From Leifsonia sp. Root227 (GTDB lineage Bacteria; Actinomycetota; Actinomycetes; Actinomycetales; Microbacteriaceae): DNA of 64,000 nucleotides. How positions within the stretch are numbered: position 1 is the stretch's first letter; each line of letters starts with the position of its first letter. The position numbers and the translations under genes are program-made. This document shows, in pieces, positions 52,783 through 61,548 of the stretch. The stretch spans positions 1,016,675 to 1,080,674 of the forward strand of contig NZ_LMIO01000001.1 of assembly GCF_001428745.1 (NCBI RefSeq), written 5' to 3'. Under the pieces are notes generated by a model that did no database searches, was not told the DNA's origin, and saw only the letters and a program-made list of their open reading frames with translations.

Positions 52783-54050
52783 GTGAAGCGGATGCCGGCG
52801 GCCGCCCGACGACGTGGAACCGCCCGTTCGCCCGTCTCGCCCGCGAGGCAGGATGGACGTACTACGCGGTCGCCGTCGTCGGGCGGCTGCCATTCGCGAT
52901 GGCGGTGGTCGGTGTCGTCGGCTTCCTCGTCATCAGCACGGGCTCGTACGAGCTCTCCGGCTGGTGCTCAGCGCTGATCGGCGTCGGAGCCGCCGTCGGT
53001 GGACCGCTCCTCGGCCGCGCCGTCGACCGGTGGGGACAGCGCAGGGTGCTCCTGCCGTACATCGCGGTCTACGTGCTCGCCCTGCTCTGCCTGATCTGGC
53101 TGGTGACCGTCGGCGCCCAGGAAGCTGCTGTGCTCGCGACCGCCGCTGTGATCGGGCTTGCATCGCCCCAGGTATCGCCGATGTCGCGCAGCAGATTGGC
53201 CGCGATGGCGGAGCAGACGCTGCCGCACAGCCAGGTCACCCCCGCGACGAGGACGATGCTGGGGGTCGAGTCATTCATCGACGAGATCACCTTCGTCATC
53301 GGCCCCGCGGCCGTCGGGGTGGTGAGCCTGGCGTTCGGAACCGCGGTGCCGATCATCGCCGCAGCCGCCCTGACCGCGGTGGCCGGGGTGGCGTTCGCCT
53401 GCCACCCGACCGCGCGATTCGTGCGCGGAGCGGCGCGCCGGCCTGGCGAAGGGCACGCAGCGGCGAAGGGCGCGAGGTGGGCGTGGGCGCATCCACGCAT
53501 CCTGGTGCTCGCACTGTCTCTCCTGGCCATCGGTGGGTTCTTCGGCTCTACGCTCATCGATGTCACGCGCTTCGCCGGCGCCAGCGGAGTCCCGCAGCTG
53601 GCGGGGCTGGTCTACGCGGGCACTGGCGTCGGCTCTGCGGTGTTCGCCCTACTGGTCACGTTCCTGCCTGACCGGTTCTCGCTGGAGGCGCGGTCGATCG
53701 TGTTCGCCACGATCACCGCCTGCGCCGCCCTCGCCATCGCGTTCGTCTCATCGCTTCCAGCGATGGCGATCGTCCTGGCGGCCGCCGGCGCGGGAATCGG
53801 CCCGGCGCTCGTGACGACGTTCAGCGCCGCCGCAGCCCGGTCGAGCGCCGCGGACCGCACCACGGTGATGACGCTGCTCGGCGCCGGCCTCATCCTCGGG
53901 CAGTCGCTCGGTTCCGCCATCGCAGGCGCGCTCGTGCAGGCGAACATCCCGTCGGGGGCAGCGACCGTGGCGGCCGCGTCGGCGGTCCTGCTGCTGCTGC
54001 TCTCTCTCGGGAACTTCGCCCTGTTCCGCTCGCGACCGGCAGCCGCCTAG
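52779..54050 (+). CDS. Major facilitator superfamily transporter
   Basis: A 423-residue membrane protein with about 12 helices. GPLLGRAVDRWGQRRVLLP is the MFS A-motif between helices 2 and 3. ATG overlaps the TIM-barrel stop by four bases, so it belongs to the glycoside operon and may export a by-product such as the aglycone or an inhibitory keto-sugar (inference). Confidence 0.85.
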   Translation: MSEADAGGRPTTWNRPFARLAREAGWTYYAVAVVGRLPFAMAVVGVVGFLVISTGSYELSGWCSALIGVGAAVGGPLLGRAVDRWGQRRVLLPYIAVYVLALLCLIWLVTVGAQEAAVLATAAVIGLASPQVSPMSRSRLAAMAEQTLPHSQVTPATRTMLGVESFIDEITFVIGPAAVGVVSLAFGTAVPIIAAAALTAVAGVAFACHPTARFVRGAARRPGEGHAAAKGARWAWAHPRILVLALSLLAIGGFFGSTLIDVTRFAGASGVPQLAGLVYAGTGVGSAVFALLVTFLPDRFSLEARSIVFATITACAALAIAFVSSLPAMAIVLAAAGAGIGPALVTTFSAAAARSSAADRTTVMTLLGAGLILGQSLGSAIAGALVQANIPSGAATVAAASAVLLLLLSLGNFALFRSRPAAA

Positions 54051-54056
54051 AGCCGG

Positions 54057-54239
54057 CTACTCCGTCAGGTCGTCCACGGTGGCGCCTGGCGCGTTGTTCT
54101 GAACGGACTCGATGCCGTTCTTCGCCGACGCCTTGGATGTGTAGCCTTCCGACGTGGCAATGATCTCGCCGTTGCCCGCCTTCAACCGGAAGCGGTATTC
54201 GCCGTTGCTGGACTGGTAGATCTCGAACTTCCCGGCCAT
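54057..54239 (-). CDS. YegP-like DUF1508 protein
   Basis: A 60-residue protein, MAGKFEIYQSSNGEYRFRLKAGNGEIIATSEGY followed by SKASAKNGIESVQNNAP, the hallmark of DUF1508. Two such units form a domain in longer homologues; here there is one. ATG at 54239 has AAGGAG with good spacing, preferred to longer frames upstream. Function unknown. It converges with the MFS gene, six bases apart. Confidence 0.9.
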   Translation of the reverse strand: MAGKFEIYQSSNGEYRFRLKAGNGEIIATSEGYTSKASAKNGIESVQNNAPGATVDDLTE

Positions 54240-54390
54240 CGTTCGTCTCCTTCGTCGCTGCAGCCTGGTTGCTGCCAGACGAGCACACACTATCGGCGAG
54301 GGCGATCCGCGTCGAGAGGTGCGTTCCTCTCGCTGGGAGAGCGTCGCTGCCCGGGTGATCGACGCCCATCTGCTCTACCGCCGCGGGGCG

Positions 54391-54406
54391 TAACGATATA
54401 TCGTTA
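54391..54406. promoter_or_regulatory. Palindromic operator of the PadR gene
   Basis: TAACGATATATCGTTA is a perfect 16-base palindrome, 30 bases before the PadR ATG, followed by a partial copy (ACTATCGTT). PadR regulators typically bind such sites in their own promoters. Confidence 0.75.
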
Positions 54407-54436
54407 ACTATCGTTGCGATCCTCACGGAGGTCATC

Positions 54437-55000
54437 ATGAACACGTCATTCCCCGGAACATCCGGCCCGTTCGGTGCAGGAGTCGGCGGCGGCGCCACCG
54501 CAGAGAACATGTGGCAGGCGTTCGAGCAGCTCCGCTCCACCTTCGAGAAGCGCGTGAACACACGGATGGGTCGCGGCGACGTCCGCGCCGCCGTCCTCGC
54601 GCTGCTCGCCGAGAAGCCCATGCACGGCTACCAGATCATCCGCGAGATCGAGGAGCGCAGCGGCGGCTCCTGGAAGCCGAGCGCAGGATCGGTGTACCCG
54701 ACGTTGCAGCTCCTCGCCGACGAAGGGCTCATCGTCTCCGAGGAGTCCAACGGACGCAAGACGTACGCGCTCACCGACAGCGGCCGCGCAGAGGCGGAGG
54801 CTGCCGGCCCCGCCCCGTGGGAGTCTACGGGCGCAGGCAGCGACGGCCCGGGCGTCGGCGCCCTGCCGAAGGCCGCGTTCGAGCTCGCCCAGGCGGCGGC
54901 GCAGGTGCGAAGGACCGGCACGCCTGAGCAGGTCGATCAGGCGGCGACCGTGCTCGACGACGCACGTCGCAAGCTGTACGCGATCCTCGCGCAGGACTGA
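54437..55000 (+). CDS. PadR family transcriptional regulator
   Basis: A 187-residue winged-helix protein. The core is GDVRAAVLALLAEKPMHGYQIIREIEERSGGSWKPSAGSVYPTLQLLADEGLI, the PadR signature. A Gly-rich N-terminal 40 residues and a helical C-terminal dimer region (about 145-187) flank it. Strong GGAGG upstream of ATG. It probably represses itself and the AarF-like gene five bases downstream through the palindrome at 54391-54406. Confidence 0.92.
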   Translation: MNTSFPGTSGPFGAGVGGGATAENMWQAFEQLRSTFEKRVNTRMGRGDVRAAVLALLAEKPMHGYQIIREIEERSGGSWKPSAGSVYPTLQLLADEGLIVSEESNGRKTYALTDSGRAEAEAAGPAPWESTGAGSDGPGVGALPKAAFELAQAAAQVRRTGTPEQVDQAATVLDDARRKLYAILAQD

Positions 55001-55005
55001 CGCGG

Positions 55006-56730
55006 GTGTCGTCGGTTCGTCCCGATCGCGCAGGCACGCAGGGCGCGGGGTCGACGCGCGCCCGCTATCGCCGCATCCTGCGGTTCGCCGGCTGGAATCT
55101 GGCCGTCACCTGGTGGTATGAGCTGTTCCTTCCGCGCATCGGCCTGCAGAATGTCGCCGAGCGCACCAGGTCGAAGCGGATGCGGCGCTTCGCCCAGCGT
55201 TTCCACGGGCTTGCGGTGGAGCTCGGCGGCCTGATGATCAAGGTCGGCCAGTTCATGTCGTCCAGGCTCGATGTGCTCCCCCCGGAGATCACCACCGAGC
55301 TGGAAGGGCTGCAGGACGAGGTCCCTCCGGTGCCATTCGCCGCGATCCGCGCTCTCGCGGAGGCCGAGCTGGGCATCCCGCTCGGCAGGGCGTTCGCGCA
55401 GGTCGACGAGACGCCGGTGGCTGCCGCATCCCTCGGCCAGGCGCACCGGGCGCGGCTCGCGCCGACCGACGCGGCCGACACCGGGCTCGACGGCGTCGTC
55501 ATCAAGGTGCAGCGACCGGGGATCGGAGCGATCGTCGATGTCGACCTGGCCGCGCTGCGCAAGGTGGGCGGCTGGCTGAGCAGGGTGCGGCTGGTGTCGG
55601 ACAGGGTCGACATGCCCGCGCTGGTTGAGGAGTTCGCGCACACCAGCCTGGAGGAGATCGACTACCTGCACGAGGCGGAGAACGCCGAACGGTTCGCCGA
55701 GCAGTTCGCCGGTGATGCCAGGGTGGCCGTGCCGGAGGTGGTCTGGGAGCGCACGACCAGGCGCGTCCTCACGCTCGAAGACGTCACCGCGATCAAGATC
55801 ACGGACACCGCCTCTCTAGAGGCGGCAGGGATCGACCCTGCGCAGGTCGCGCCGGTCTTCGCCTCGGTCATGTTCGACCAGTTGTTCACGAACGGCTTCT
55901 TCCACGCCGACCCGCATCCCGGCAACATCTTCGTCACGCCCGTCGCACCAAGCGCACCCGGCGCAATCGCCGCCGAACATCCGTGGAAGCTCACCTTCAT
56001 CGACTTCGGCATGATGGGCGAGGTCCCTGCCACCACCCGCAGCGGCCTCCGCAAACTCTTGATCGCGGCGGCCTCCCGCGACGGGCGCGGCCTGGTGGAT
56101 GCGATGCGCGACGTCGGCGTGCTCCTCCCGACCGCCGAGACCACCGAACTCGAGAAGGCGATGACGCACCTGTTCGCCCGGTTCGGCGGCATGGGGTTCG
56201 CCGAGCTGAGGGAGGTGGACCCGCGCGAGTTCCGCGACTTCGCCGCGCAGTTCGGCGACGTGGTTCGCTCGCTGCCGTTCCAGCTCCCCGAGAACTTCCT
56301 GCTCATCATCCGGGCGATGTCCCTGACCTCCGGGGTGTGCAGCGCGCTCGACCCGCAGTTCAATCTCTGGGACTCCGTCGAGCCGTACGCGGCGCAGCTG
56401 CTCAGGGACGAGCGCGGCAATGTCGTTCAGGACATCGCGAAGCAGGCAGTCGAGATCGCCGGGATCGCGCTACGCCTGCCGAAACGTGTGGATGCGCTCC
56501 TCGACCGCGTCGAGGACGGCACGGTCGAGGTACGTTCCCCGCGCCTGGAGCAGCGGGTGGCGGCGCTCGACCGAACAGCACGACGACTCATCTCCGCCGT
56601 CCTGTTCGGCGCCCTGCTGATCGCGGGCGCTGTGCTTCGCGCGGGCGACGCGGTCTTCGGCACTGTCCTGATGGCCGTGTCCGTGCTGCCGCTGCTGCAC
56701 GCGCTGTTCTCGGGCTGGCGCCGCCGCTGA
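55006..56730 (+). CDS. AarF/UbiB family atypical protein kinase
   Basis: A 574-residue ABC1/ADCK-type protein. It shows the inhibitory KxGQ helix (MIKVGQFMSSR), the Ala-rich loop AAASLGQAHRA, VIKVQRPG (Lys), FFHADPHPGN and FIDFGMMG. Two C-terminal membrane helices (about residues 520-565) anchor it. In proteobacteria UbiB supports ubiquinone synthesis; in this menaquinone-using lineage its role is unclear. GTG start five bases after padR indicates co-expression. Confidence 0.9.
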   Translation: MSSVRPDRAGTQGAGSTRARYRRILRFAGWNLAVTWWYELFLPRIGLQNVAERTRSKRMRRFAQRFHGLAVELGGLMIKVGQFMSSRLDVLPPEITTELEGLQDEVPPVPFAAIRALAEAELGIPLGRAFAQVDETPVAAASLGQAHRARLAPTDAADTGLDGVVIKVQRPGIGAIVDVDLAALRKVGGWLSRVRLVSDRVDMPALVEEFAHTSLEEIDYLHEAENAERFAEQFAGDARVAVPEVVWERTTRRVLTLEDVTAIKITDTASLEAAGIDPAQVAPVFASVMFDQLFTNGFFHADPHPGNIFVTPVAPSAPGAIAAEHPWKLTFIDFGMMGEVPATTRSGLRKLLIAAASRDGRGLVDAMRDVGVLLPTAETTELEKAMTHLFARFGGMGFAELREVDPREFRDFAAQFGDVVRSLPFQLPENFLLIIRAMSLTSGVCSALDPQFNLWDSVEPYAAQLLRDERGNVVQDIAKQAVEIAGIALRLPKRVDALLDRVEDGTVEVRSPRLEQRVAALDRTARRLISAVLFGALLIAGAVLRAGDAVFGTVLMAVSVLPLLHALFSGWRRR

Positions 56731-56803
56731 GCGCGAGCCGCCGCCGCTGAACCCACCGCAGAGCCGCCGCCGAGCAGGCCGCCGCCCCTGAGCCGCCCGG
56801 CGC

Positions 56804-57721
56804 TCAGAGGCTGTCCGGGTCCAGGTTCAGCGACGTGGATGCGTACAGGAACTGATTGCCGCCATCCCCAGGGAGGTCGGGGTTCAGCCAGAGAAGGTAC
56901 TCCGTCGGAATCCCGAACCGCGCCGCCACATCCGTCGGGTTGTCGCCCTGCGCGATCGCGTAGCGTTTCGGTGCCCCGCTCGCCGTCGTCGCCGTGACCG
57001 AACCGTTCGCGCCTGGCCGTGCACCGCCGTCGACGGGGTGCACGTTCGACGGCCGCACCGGCACCGACCAGTGGATGCTCTCGACCGCAAGCACCTTGTC
57101 CGGCCCGAGCTCCACGGGTACGCCGTCGGCGGAGGGCGCAGAGGAGTACGTCACGAGGGTGCCGAGGTAGGAGGGCTGCCCGACGTCGCCGAGCAACGCG
57201 GTCGATGCGGTGGCGGCGTTCGTCGGGCCGCCGAGCGGGTGGTCGCCCACACCGTGGAAGGTGAGACCGTCGCCGACGCTCGGCGGGATCTCGAGCAGGG
57301 TCACCGACACCGGCACAGGCACCGTCGAGGTGAAGCCCGAGTACTCGGCCGTATACGTGTTGTTGCCGTTGGAGACCATCCGGTAATGGAAGTGGATGCT
57401 CCCCTTGGGCGAGGCCACGTCGCCCTCTGCGACGACCGTGCCCTGCGGAACCGGGGTCAGCGTCGCGGGTGGGACGGGCGCCGCGGACGGCGTGGCCGTG
57501 CCGATCGCGCCGGTGGCGGTGGTCGATGTCGGCGTCCTGGTTGCCTTCGGCGTCGCGTGCTTCGTGTGCGACGGCATCGCTGCCGGACCGCCGCCGAACA
57601 GCGCGCATCCGGTGAGGAGCGCAGGCACGACGAGCGCTGCGCCGGAAACGGCCAGCACCCGGCGCGCGAACCTCGATGTTCCGGCCGCGTCGGCGCGGCC
57701 CGTCTTCCCCCTGCGAAACAT
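56804..57721 (-). CDS. Lipoprotein with C-terminal LysM-like domain
   Basis: A 305-residue exported protein. Signal sequence RRVLAVSGAALVVPALLTGC gives a lipidated Cys39; a Thr/Pro/Ala-rich linker (about 45-95) follows. The last ~45 residues (KRYAIAQGDNPTDVAARFGIPTEYLLWLNP) read as a LysM peptidoglycan-binding domain. The central domain is unknown. Between its stop and the AarF stop are GC-rich copies of GAGCCGCCGCCG with no clear terminator. Confidence 0.8.
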   Translation of the reverse strand: MFRRGKTGRADAAGTSRFARRVLAVSGAALVVPALLTGCALFGGGPAAMPSHTKHATPKATRTPTSTTATGAIGTATPSAAPVPPATLTPVPQGTVVAEGDVASPKGSIHFHYRMVSNGNNTYTAEYSGFTSTVPVPVSVTLLEIPPSVGDGLTFHGVGDHPLGGPTNAATASTALLGDVGQPSYLGTLVTYSSAPSADGVPVELGPDKVLAVESIHWSVPVRPSNVHPVDGGARPGANGSVTATTASGAPKRYAIAQGDNPTDVAARFGIPTEYLLWLNPDLPGDGGNQFLYASTSLNLDPDSL

Positions 57722-57801
57722 GCTTCTCCCCGTGTGGCTCCGTCGAGCCTAGCCGGGAGGCGGGCGGAAGCGACAGAGGGTCGCGACCGCCCGCTGGGAT
57801 C

Positions 57802-58806
57802 TCATGGGCGCAGCAGCACCTTCCCGACACGTCCTGGCGAGTCGCTCGCCGCGACGGCCGCTCCGATCTCGTCGAGACCGAACGTGCCGGCGACCGGGAG
57901 CGTCAGGGTGCCGTCGCTCACGCGCGCGATCAGCTCGCCGAAGAGGACTGCGCGGACGTCGGCGGCCATCTCCTTGCTGACGACGCTGCCCCAGAAGCCC
58001 TTCACTGTCGCCTGCTTGAAGATCACGTCTCCGGAGGCGAGCTCGAGCGTGGGCGACGCCATCGCGCCGAACACCACGAGTGTTCCGTTCACCGCCAGCG
58101 TCGACAGGACGTCTCCCGCGGAGGAGCCGCCGACCGAGTCGATGCCGACCGTGATGGGCGCGCCGCCGGTGATGGCGGCGAGTTCGTCGCGCCAGCCGTC
58201 GCCGTCCGTCGCGATGACCCGTTCGATCCCTTGCGCGCGCAACTCGTCCACGCCGGCAGCGCGGCGCACCAGTCCGACCACGTTGATCCCGCGAGCGGCG
58301 CCGAGTTGCGCGACCATCCGCCCGACGGCGCCGTTGGCCGCGTTCTGGATCAGCCAGTCGCCCTCGTTCAGGTCCAGGGAATGCAGCAGGCTCAGAGCGC
58401 TGAACGGCATGGACACGAGCTGAGCGGCTGCTTCGTCCGGCAGAGCGTCCGGCACGGGGATGAGCCCGGCCGCGTTCGCGACGAAGTACTCCGCCCACAC
58501 GCCGAAGGTGCCGCCGGTGACGACACGCTGGCCGATTGCCAGCGTGTCGACGCCGTCGCCGAGCGCATCCACCACTCCGAGCGCTTCGGTGCCCGCCGGT
58601 GCAGGCAGCGATGGTTTGAAACCGTAGGTGCCGCGCACGGTCCACAGGTCGTGGTTGTGGATGGGGGAGAGCAGCGTCCGCACCCGCACCTGGCCTGCGC
58701 CTGGATCCGGGAGGGGACGCTCCTCGACCGCGAGCACGGCGGCGGGGTCGCCGAAGGCGGGGTGGATGAGTGCGCGCATCGTTCCTGCGCCCTTGTCAGC
58801 GGTCAT
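57802..58806 (-). CDS. Zinc-independent alcohol dehydrogenase / quinone oxidoreductase
   Basis: A 334-residue MDR-family oxidoreductase. MRALIHPAFGDPAAVLAVEERPLPDPGAGQVRVR, the NHDLWTVRGTYG loop, QNAANGAVGRMVAQLGAARG (NADPH-binding) and FGLDEIGAAV are visible; structural zinc cysteines are absent. ATG at 58806 is chosen because GGAGG precedes it; longer frames read into the ohr gene. It is three bases after ohr and shares its operon, suggesting detoxification of reactive carbonyls or quinones. Confidence 0.87.
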   Translation of the reverse strand: MTADKGAGTMRALIHPAFGDPAAVLAVEERPLPDPGAGQVRVRTLLSPIHNHDLWTVRGTYGFKPSLPAPAGTEALGVVDALGDGVDTLAIGQRVVTGGTFGVWAEYFVANAAGLIPVPDALPDEAAAQLVSMPFSALSLLHSLDLNEGDWLIQNAANGAVGRMVAQLGAARGINVVGLVRRAAGVDELRAQGIERVIATDGDGWRDELAAITGGAPITVGIDSVGGSSAGDVLSTLAVNGTLVVFGAMASPTLELASGDVIFKQATVKGFWGSVVSKEMAADVRAVLFGELIARVSDGTLTLPVAGTFGLDEIGAAVAASDSPGRVGKVLLRP

Positions 58807-58808
58807 GG

Positions 58809-59231
58809 TCAGTCCTCCGAGACGGTGATGGTGACATCGATGTTGCCGCGGGTCGCGTTCGAGTACGGGCACACCTGGTGTGCCGCATCCGCGAGGGCCT
58901 GCGCCTGCTCGGGCTCGATGCCGGGAAGGACGACCTCGAGGAGAACGGCGAGCTGGTATCCGCCTTCGCCATTCGGGCCGATCTGGACGCGGCCACCGAC
59001 CGAGGAGTCCTCCAGCTTCACCTTCTGGCTGCGGGCGACAGCCTGCAGCGCGGAGTGGAAGCAGGCGGCGTATCCGGCGGCGAACAGCTGTTCGGGGTTC
59101 GTGCCGGCACCGGAGCCGCCCATGTCCTTGGGGACGGCGAGATCGAGGGCGAACGAGCCGTCGCTGGTGGCGACCCGCCCGTCTCGTCCTGCTCCTGTCG
59201 AGAGTGCTTCTGCGGTGTAGAGGACGTTCAT
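58809..59231 (-). CDS. ohr: Organic hydroperoxide resistance protein, Ohr/OsmC family
   Basis: Thiol peroxidase that reduces organic hydroperoxides. The 140-residue protein has both redox cysteines, Cys57 in GYAACFHSAL and Cys121 in VCPYSNATRGN. Start ATG 59231 gives the family's usual MNVLYTAEA beginning. It lies 20 bases downstream of the OhrR-type regulator and upstream of the oxidoreductase. Confidence 0.95.
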   Translation of the reverse strand: MNVLYTAEALSTGAGRDGRVATSDGSFALDLAVPKDMGGSGAGTNPEQLFAAGYAACFHSALQAVARSQKVKLEDSSVGGRVQIGPNGEGGYQLAVLLEVVLPGIEPEQAQALADAAHQVCPYSNATRGNIDVTITVSED

Positions 59232-59251
59232 TCTTGCCTTTCTCGTGCTTG

Positions 59252-59704
59252 TCAGTGCTGCTCGACCGGACGCTGCGCGCTCACGGCGTGCATCGTCTCG
59301 GTGAGATGGTGGAGTGTTCCGATGAGGGCGGCGGCAGCCTGCTGGTCCGGCAGGCCCATGCCGGCGGCGATCCTGGCCGGGATGTGGGCGAGCTCGGTTC
59401 TCAGCTCGCGGCCGCGGTCGCCGATCGTGATGGTGACCACGCGTTCGTCCGGCAGACGCCGCTCGCGTGAAACGAGCCCGGCCTGTTCCATCCGGCGCAG
59501 CAGCGGGGACAGGGTCCCTGAGTCGAGCTGCAAGTGGTCGCCGAGGGAGGAGACCGTCTGGTCGCCCTCGATCCACAGCGTCACGAGCACGAGGTACTGC
59601 GGGTATGTGATGCCCCACGGCTCGAGCAGGGTGCGGTAGGCCTGGGTCGTCGCGCGGGTGGCTGCGTACAGCGAGAAGCACACCATCTCATCGGTCACGG
59701 GCAT
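59252..59704 (-). CDS. ohrR: MarR family regulator OhrR
   Basis: A 150-residue winged-helix repressor. DEMVCFSLYAATRATTQAYRTLLEPWGITYPQYLVL is characteristic of OhrR, with the peroxide-sensing Cys9 in VCFSLY; DSGTLSPLLRRMEQAGLVSRERRLPDERVV is the recognition helix and wing. ATG at 59704 is preferred; a GTG at 59737 would add 11 residues. Oxidation of the Cys should release the operator at 59704-59719 and induce ohr. Confidence 0.93.
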   Translation of the reverse strand: MPVTDEMVCFSLYAATRATTQAYRTLLEPWGITYPQYLVLVTLWIEGDQTVSSLGDHLQLDSGTLSPLLRRMEQAGLVSRERRLPDERVVTITIGDRGRELRTELAHIPARIAAGMGLPDQQAAAALIGTLHHLTETMHAVSAQRPVEQH

Positions 59705-59719
59705 GCAACCATGGTTGCA
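59704..59719. promoter_or_regulatory. OhrR operator candidate
   Basis: TGCAACCATGGTTGCA is a perfect 16-base palindrome touching the ohrR start codon. OhrR proteins bind palindromes at their own promoter. A second, weaker dyad CAA-TCGAG-TTG lies just upstream (59722-59732). Confidence 0.65.
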
Positions 59720-59761
59720 CGCAATCGAGTTGTACACAACCTATCGACCCCATGTGCGAGC

Positions 59762-59767
59762 TAGGCT
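59762..59767 (+). promoter_or_regulatory. -10 element of the GNAT gene
   Basis: TAGGCT lies nine bases before GTG 59776, which lacks a ribosome site, suggesting a leaderless transcript. Confidence 0.4.
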
Positions 59768-59775
59768 GTCGGACC

Positions 59776-60360
59776 GTGACCGAGTCGCTCCCCACTGTCG
59801 ACACGACCCTGCTCGCGAAGGTCAATACTCTGAGCGGCCCGCGCGTCCGGTTGGAGCCGCTCGGCCCGCAACATCTGGACGCCATCTGGCCGGGCCTCCA
59901 GGACCACGAGACCATGCGACTGACGGGCACGCGCACACACTTCGAGGTTGATGCGGTCGCCCGCCACCTCGCGGCGGTTCCGTCCGCCCCGGACCGGGCC
60001 GATTGGGCAATCGTCGAGTCGGCGTCGGGAGAATACCTCGGCGAGATCGTCCTGAACGAGCTGGACGAAACGGACGCGTCGATGAACTTCCGGATCGCGC
60101 TCGCGCCCGGCGCTCCGGGTCGCGGTTTCGGAACGGAGGCGGCGACCGTCGTGCTCGACCACGCGTTCGGCGAGCTGGGGCTGCACCGCGTCTACCTCGA
60201 CGTCTTCTCCTTCAATCCGCGCGCCCAGCGGTCATACGAGAAGGTCGGGTTCGTGGCAGAGGGGCGCCAGCGGCACACCCTGTTCTGGGACGGCGAGTGG
60301 GTCGACTCGATTCTGATGTCGGTGCTGAGTTCGGACCCACGCCCGACCTTCCTCGGCTGA
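59776..60360 (+). CDS. GNAT family N-acetyltransferase, RimJ/RimL type
   Basis: A 194-residue acetyl-CoA-dependent transferase. GPRVRLEPLGPQHLDAIW, FRIALAPGAPGRGFGTEAATVVLDHAFGELGLHRVYLDVFSFNPRAQRSYEKVGFV is the standard RimJ/RimL layout with the pyrophosphate-binding loop GRGFGTEA. The target (ribosomal protein, antibiotic or small molecule) is unknown. GTG at 59776 is preferred to an upstream ATG at 59752. Confidence 0.9.
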   Translation: MTESLPTVDTTLLAKVNTLSGPRVRLEPLGPQHLDAIWPGLQDHETMRLTGTRTHFEVDAVARHLAAVPSAPDRADWAIVESASGEYLGEIVLNELDETDASMNFRIALAPGAPGRGFGTEAATVVLDHAFGELGLHRVYLDVFSFNPRAQRSYEKVGFVAEGRQRHTLFWDGEWVDSILMSVLSSDPRPTFLG

Positions 60361-60478
60361 CCCCCGGGCGTGTCGCCCGAACTGGGGTACAAAGACGTGT
60401 CCTCCATTTGACCCACAGACGGTCCATTCTGGCTAGGCTCTGACCGAAACGCAGTCACGTCAACCCGAAGGACACGCT

Positions 60479-60943
60479 GTGAACCCGAACACCATTTCCT
60501 ACAACCATGCCCACGACGAGGCGCGACGACAGCTCCGCCGTCACGAGCGCGATCTGCAGTGGGCGAAGGACCGCCGACGCCAGCAGGAGCGCGAGCTCGC
60601 TGAAGCACGGGCGCTGCTCGCCGCGAGCCCGGCGACCCTCGTCTGGGCGCCGCTGGCCATCGCCGCCTTCCTCATCGTCGGCGACGCCGTCATGGTCTGG
60701 GGCGTGCTGAATTCCAGCCTCCTCGGCACCAGCGGCTTCATCGTCGCGTGGGCGGGAGTCGTCGTCGGCGCGGTGGTGCTCATCCAGCTCGCCGTGTCGC
60801 TCACCAAGCTGAACGCCCGCCGTCGCGCCGCCCAGCAGCTGGTGCAGCTCAGGGACGCGCGACTCTCGCACACCCAGTTCCACATCGAGGAGAGCCTCGG
60901 CTCCTTCATCGACGGTCACCAGGTCGCGCGCGCCACTCGCTGA
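60479..60943 (+). CDS. Small membrane protein with N-terminal coiled coil
   Basis: A 154-residue protein of unknown function. Residues 10-45 are highly charged (RRQLRRHERDLQWAKDRRRQQERELAEAR) and likely form a coiled coil, followed by two membrane segments (about 52-75 and 85-108) and a basic C-terminus. GTG start with GAAGGA seven bases upstream. TAGGCT at 60434-60439 is a possible -10. Confidence 0.6.
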   Translation: MNPNTISYNHAHDEARRQLRRHERDLQWAKDRRRQQERELAEARALLAASPATLVWAPLAIAAFLIVGDAVMVWGVLNSSLLGTSGFIVAWAGVVVGAVVLIQLAVSLTKLNARRRAAQQLVQLRDARLSHTQFHIEESLGSFIDGHQVARATR

Positions 60944-60972
60944 GCAGCGTCGACCCCTGTCGGCGAGCGAAC

Positions 60973-61548
60973 CTAACGCTCGTCCACCTCGATCCCGGCG
61001 GCCACCGCAGCCTCACGGTATGCGGCGGCCAGCTGGGCGAGCGAGTAGTGCGCGTTGAGGCCGCTCGGACTCGGCACCACCCAGACAGTGGATGCGCCGA
61101 GCGACTGCTGCTGTCGCCCAGGCACTGCGCGCGGTTCCTCGAAAGCGGTGCGGTACGCGGTCACTCCGAGCAGCGCGATCACGCGCGGCCGGTGGGTCTC
61201 CGCGGTCCGCTCCAGTGCGGAGCGCCCCGCGATGAGCTGCGCGTCGGTCAGCTCCGACGCCTTCGCCGTCGCGTAGTTCACCAGCGTCGTCAGTCCTACC
61301 CGGCGGTGTGCGAGGTCGGCCAGGTCACGCGGATCGAATCCGGCCGACGAGTCGATGATGCGGTCGGTGATCCCCGCCAGGTGCAGCGCAGGCCAGAACC
61401 GGTTGCCTCGATTGGCGAAGCTCGCCCCGATGGCGGCGCTGCGCAGGCCGGGATTGATGCCGCAGAAGAGGAGCTCCACCCCGTCGCTGAGCACATCGGG
61501 CAGGGATGCGCCCGTGTACGACAGCAGCTCGGCCCTGGTGAAGCTCAC
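60973..61548 (-). CDS. mug: G:T/U mismatch-specific DNA glycosylase, Mug family
   Basis: Removes uracil or thymine mispaired with guanine. The 191-residue protein has LLFCGINPGLRSAAIGASFANRGNRFWPALHLAGI (catalytic GINPG region) and VVPSPSGLNAHYS (the second motif), both diagnostic. GTG at 61548 has GGGAGG upstream and overlaps the DUF488 stop by four bases (GTGA), so the two are co-translated. Confidence 0.92.
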   Translation of the reverse strand: MSFTRAELLSYTGASLPDVLSDGVELLFCGINPGLRSAAIGASFANRGNRFWPALHLAGITDRIIDSSAGFDPRDLADLAHRRVGLTTLVNYATAKASELTDAQLIAGRSALERTAETHRPRVIALLGVTAYRTAFEEPRAVPGRQQQSLGASTVWVVPSPSGLNAHYSLAQLAAAYREAAVAAGIEVDER

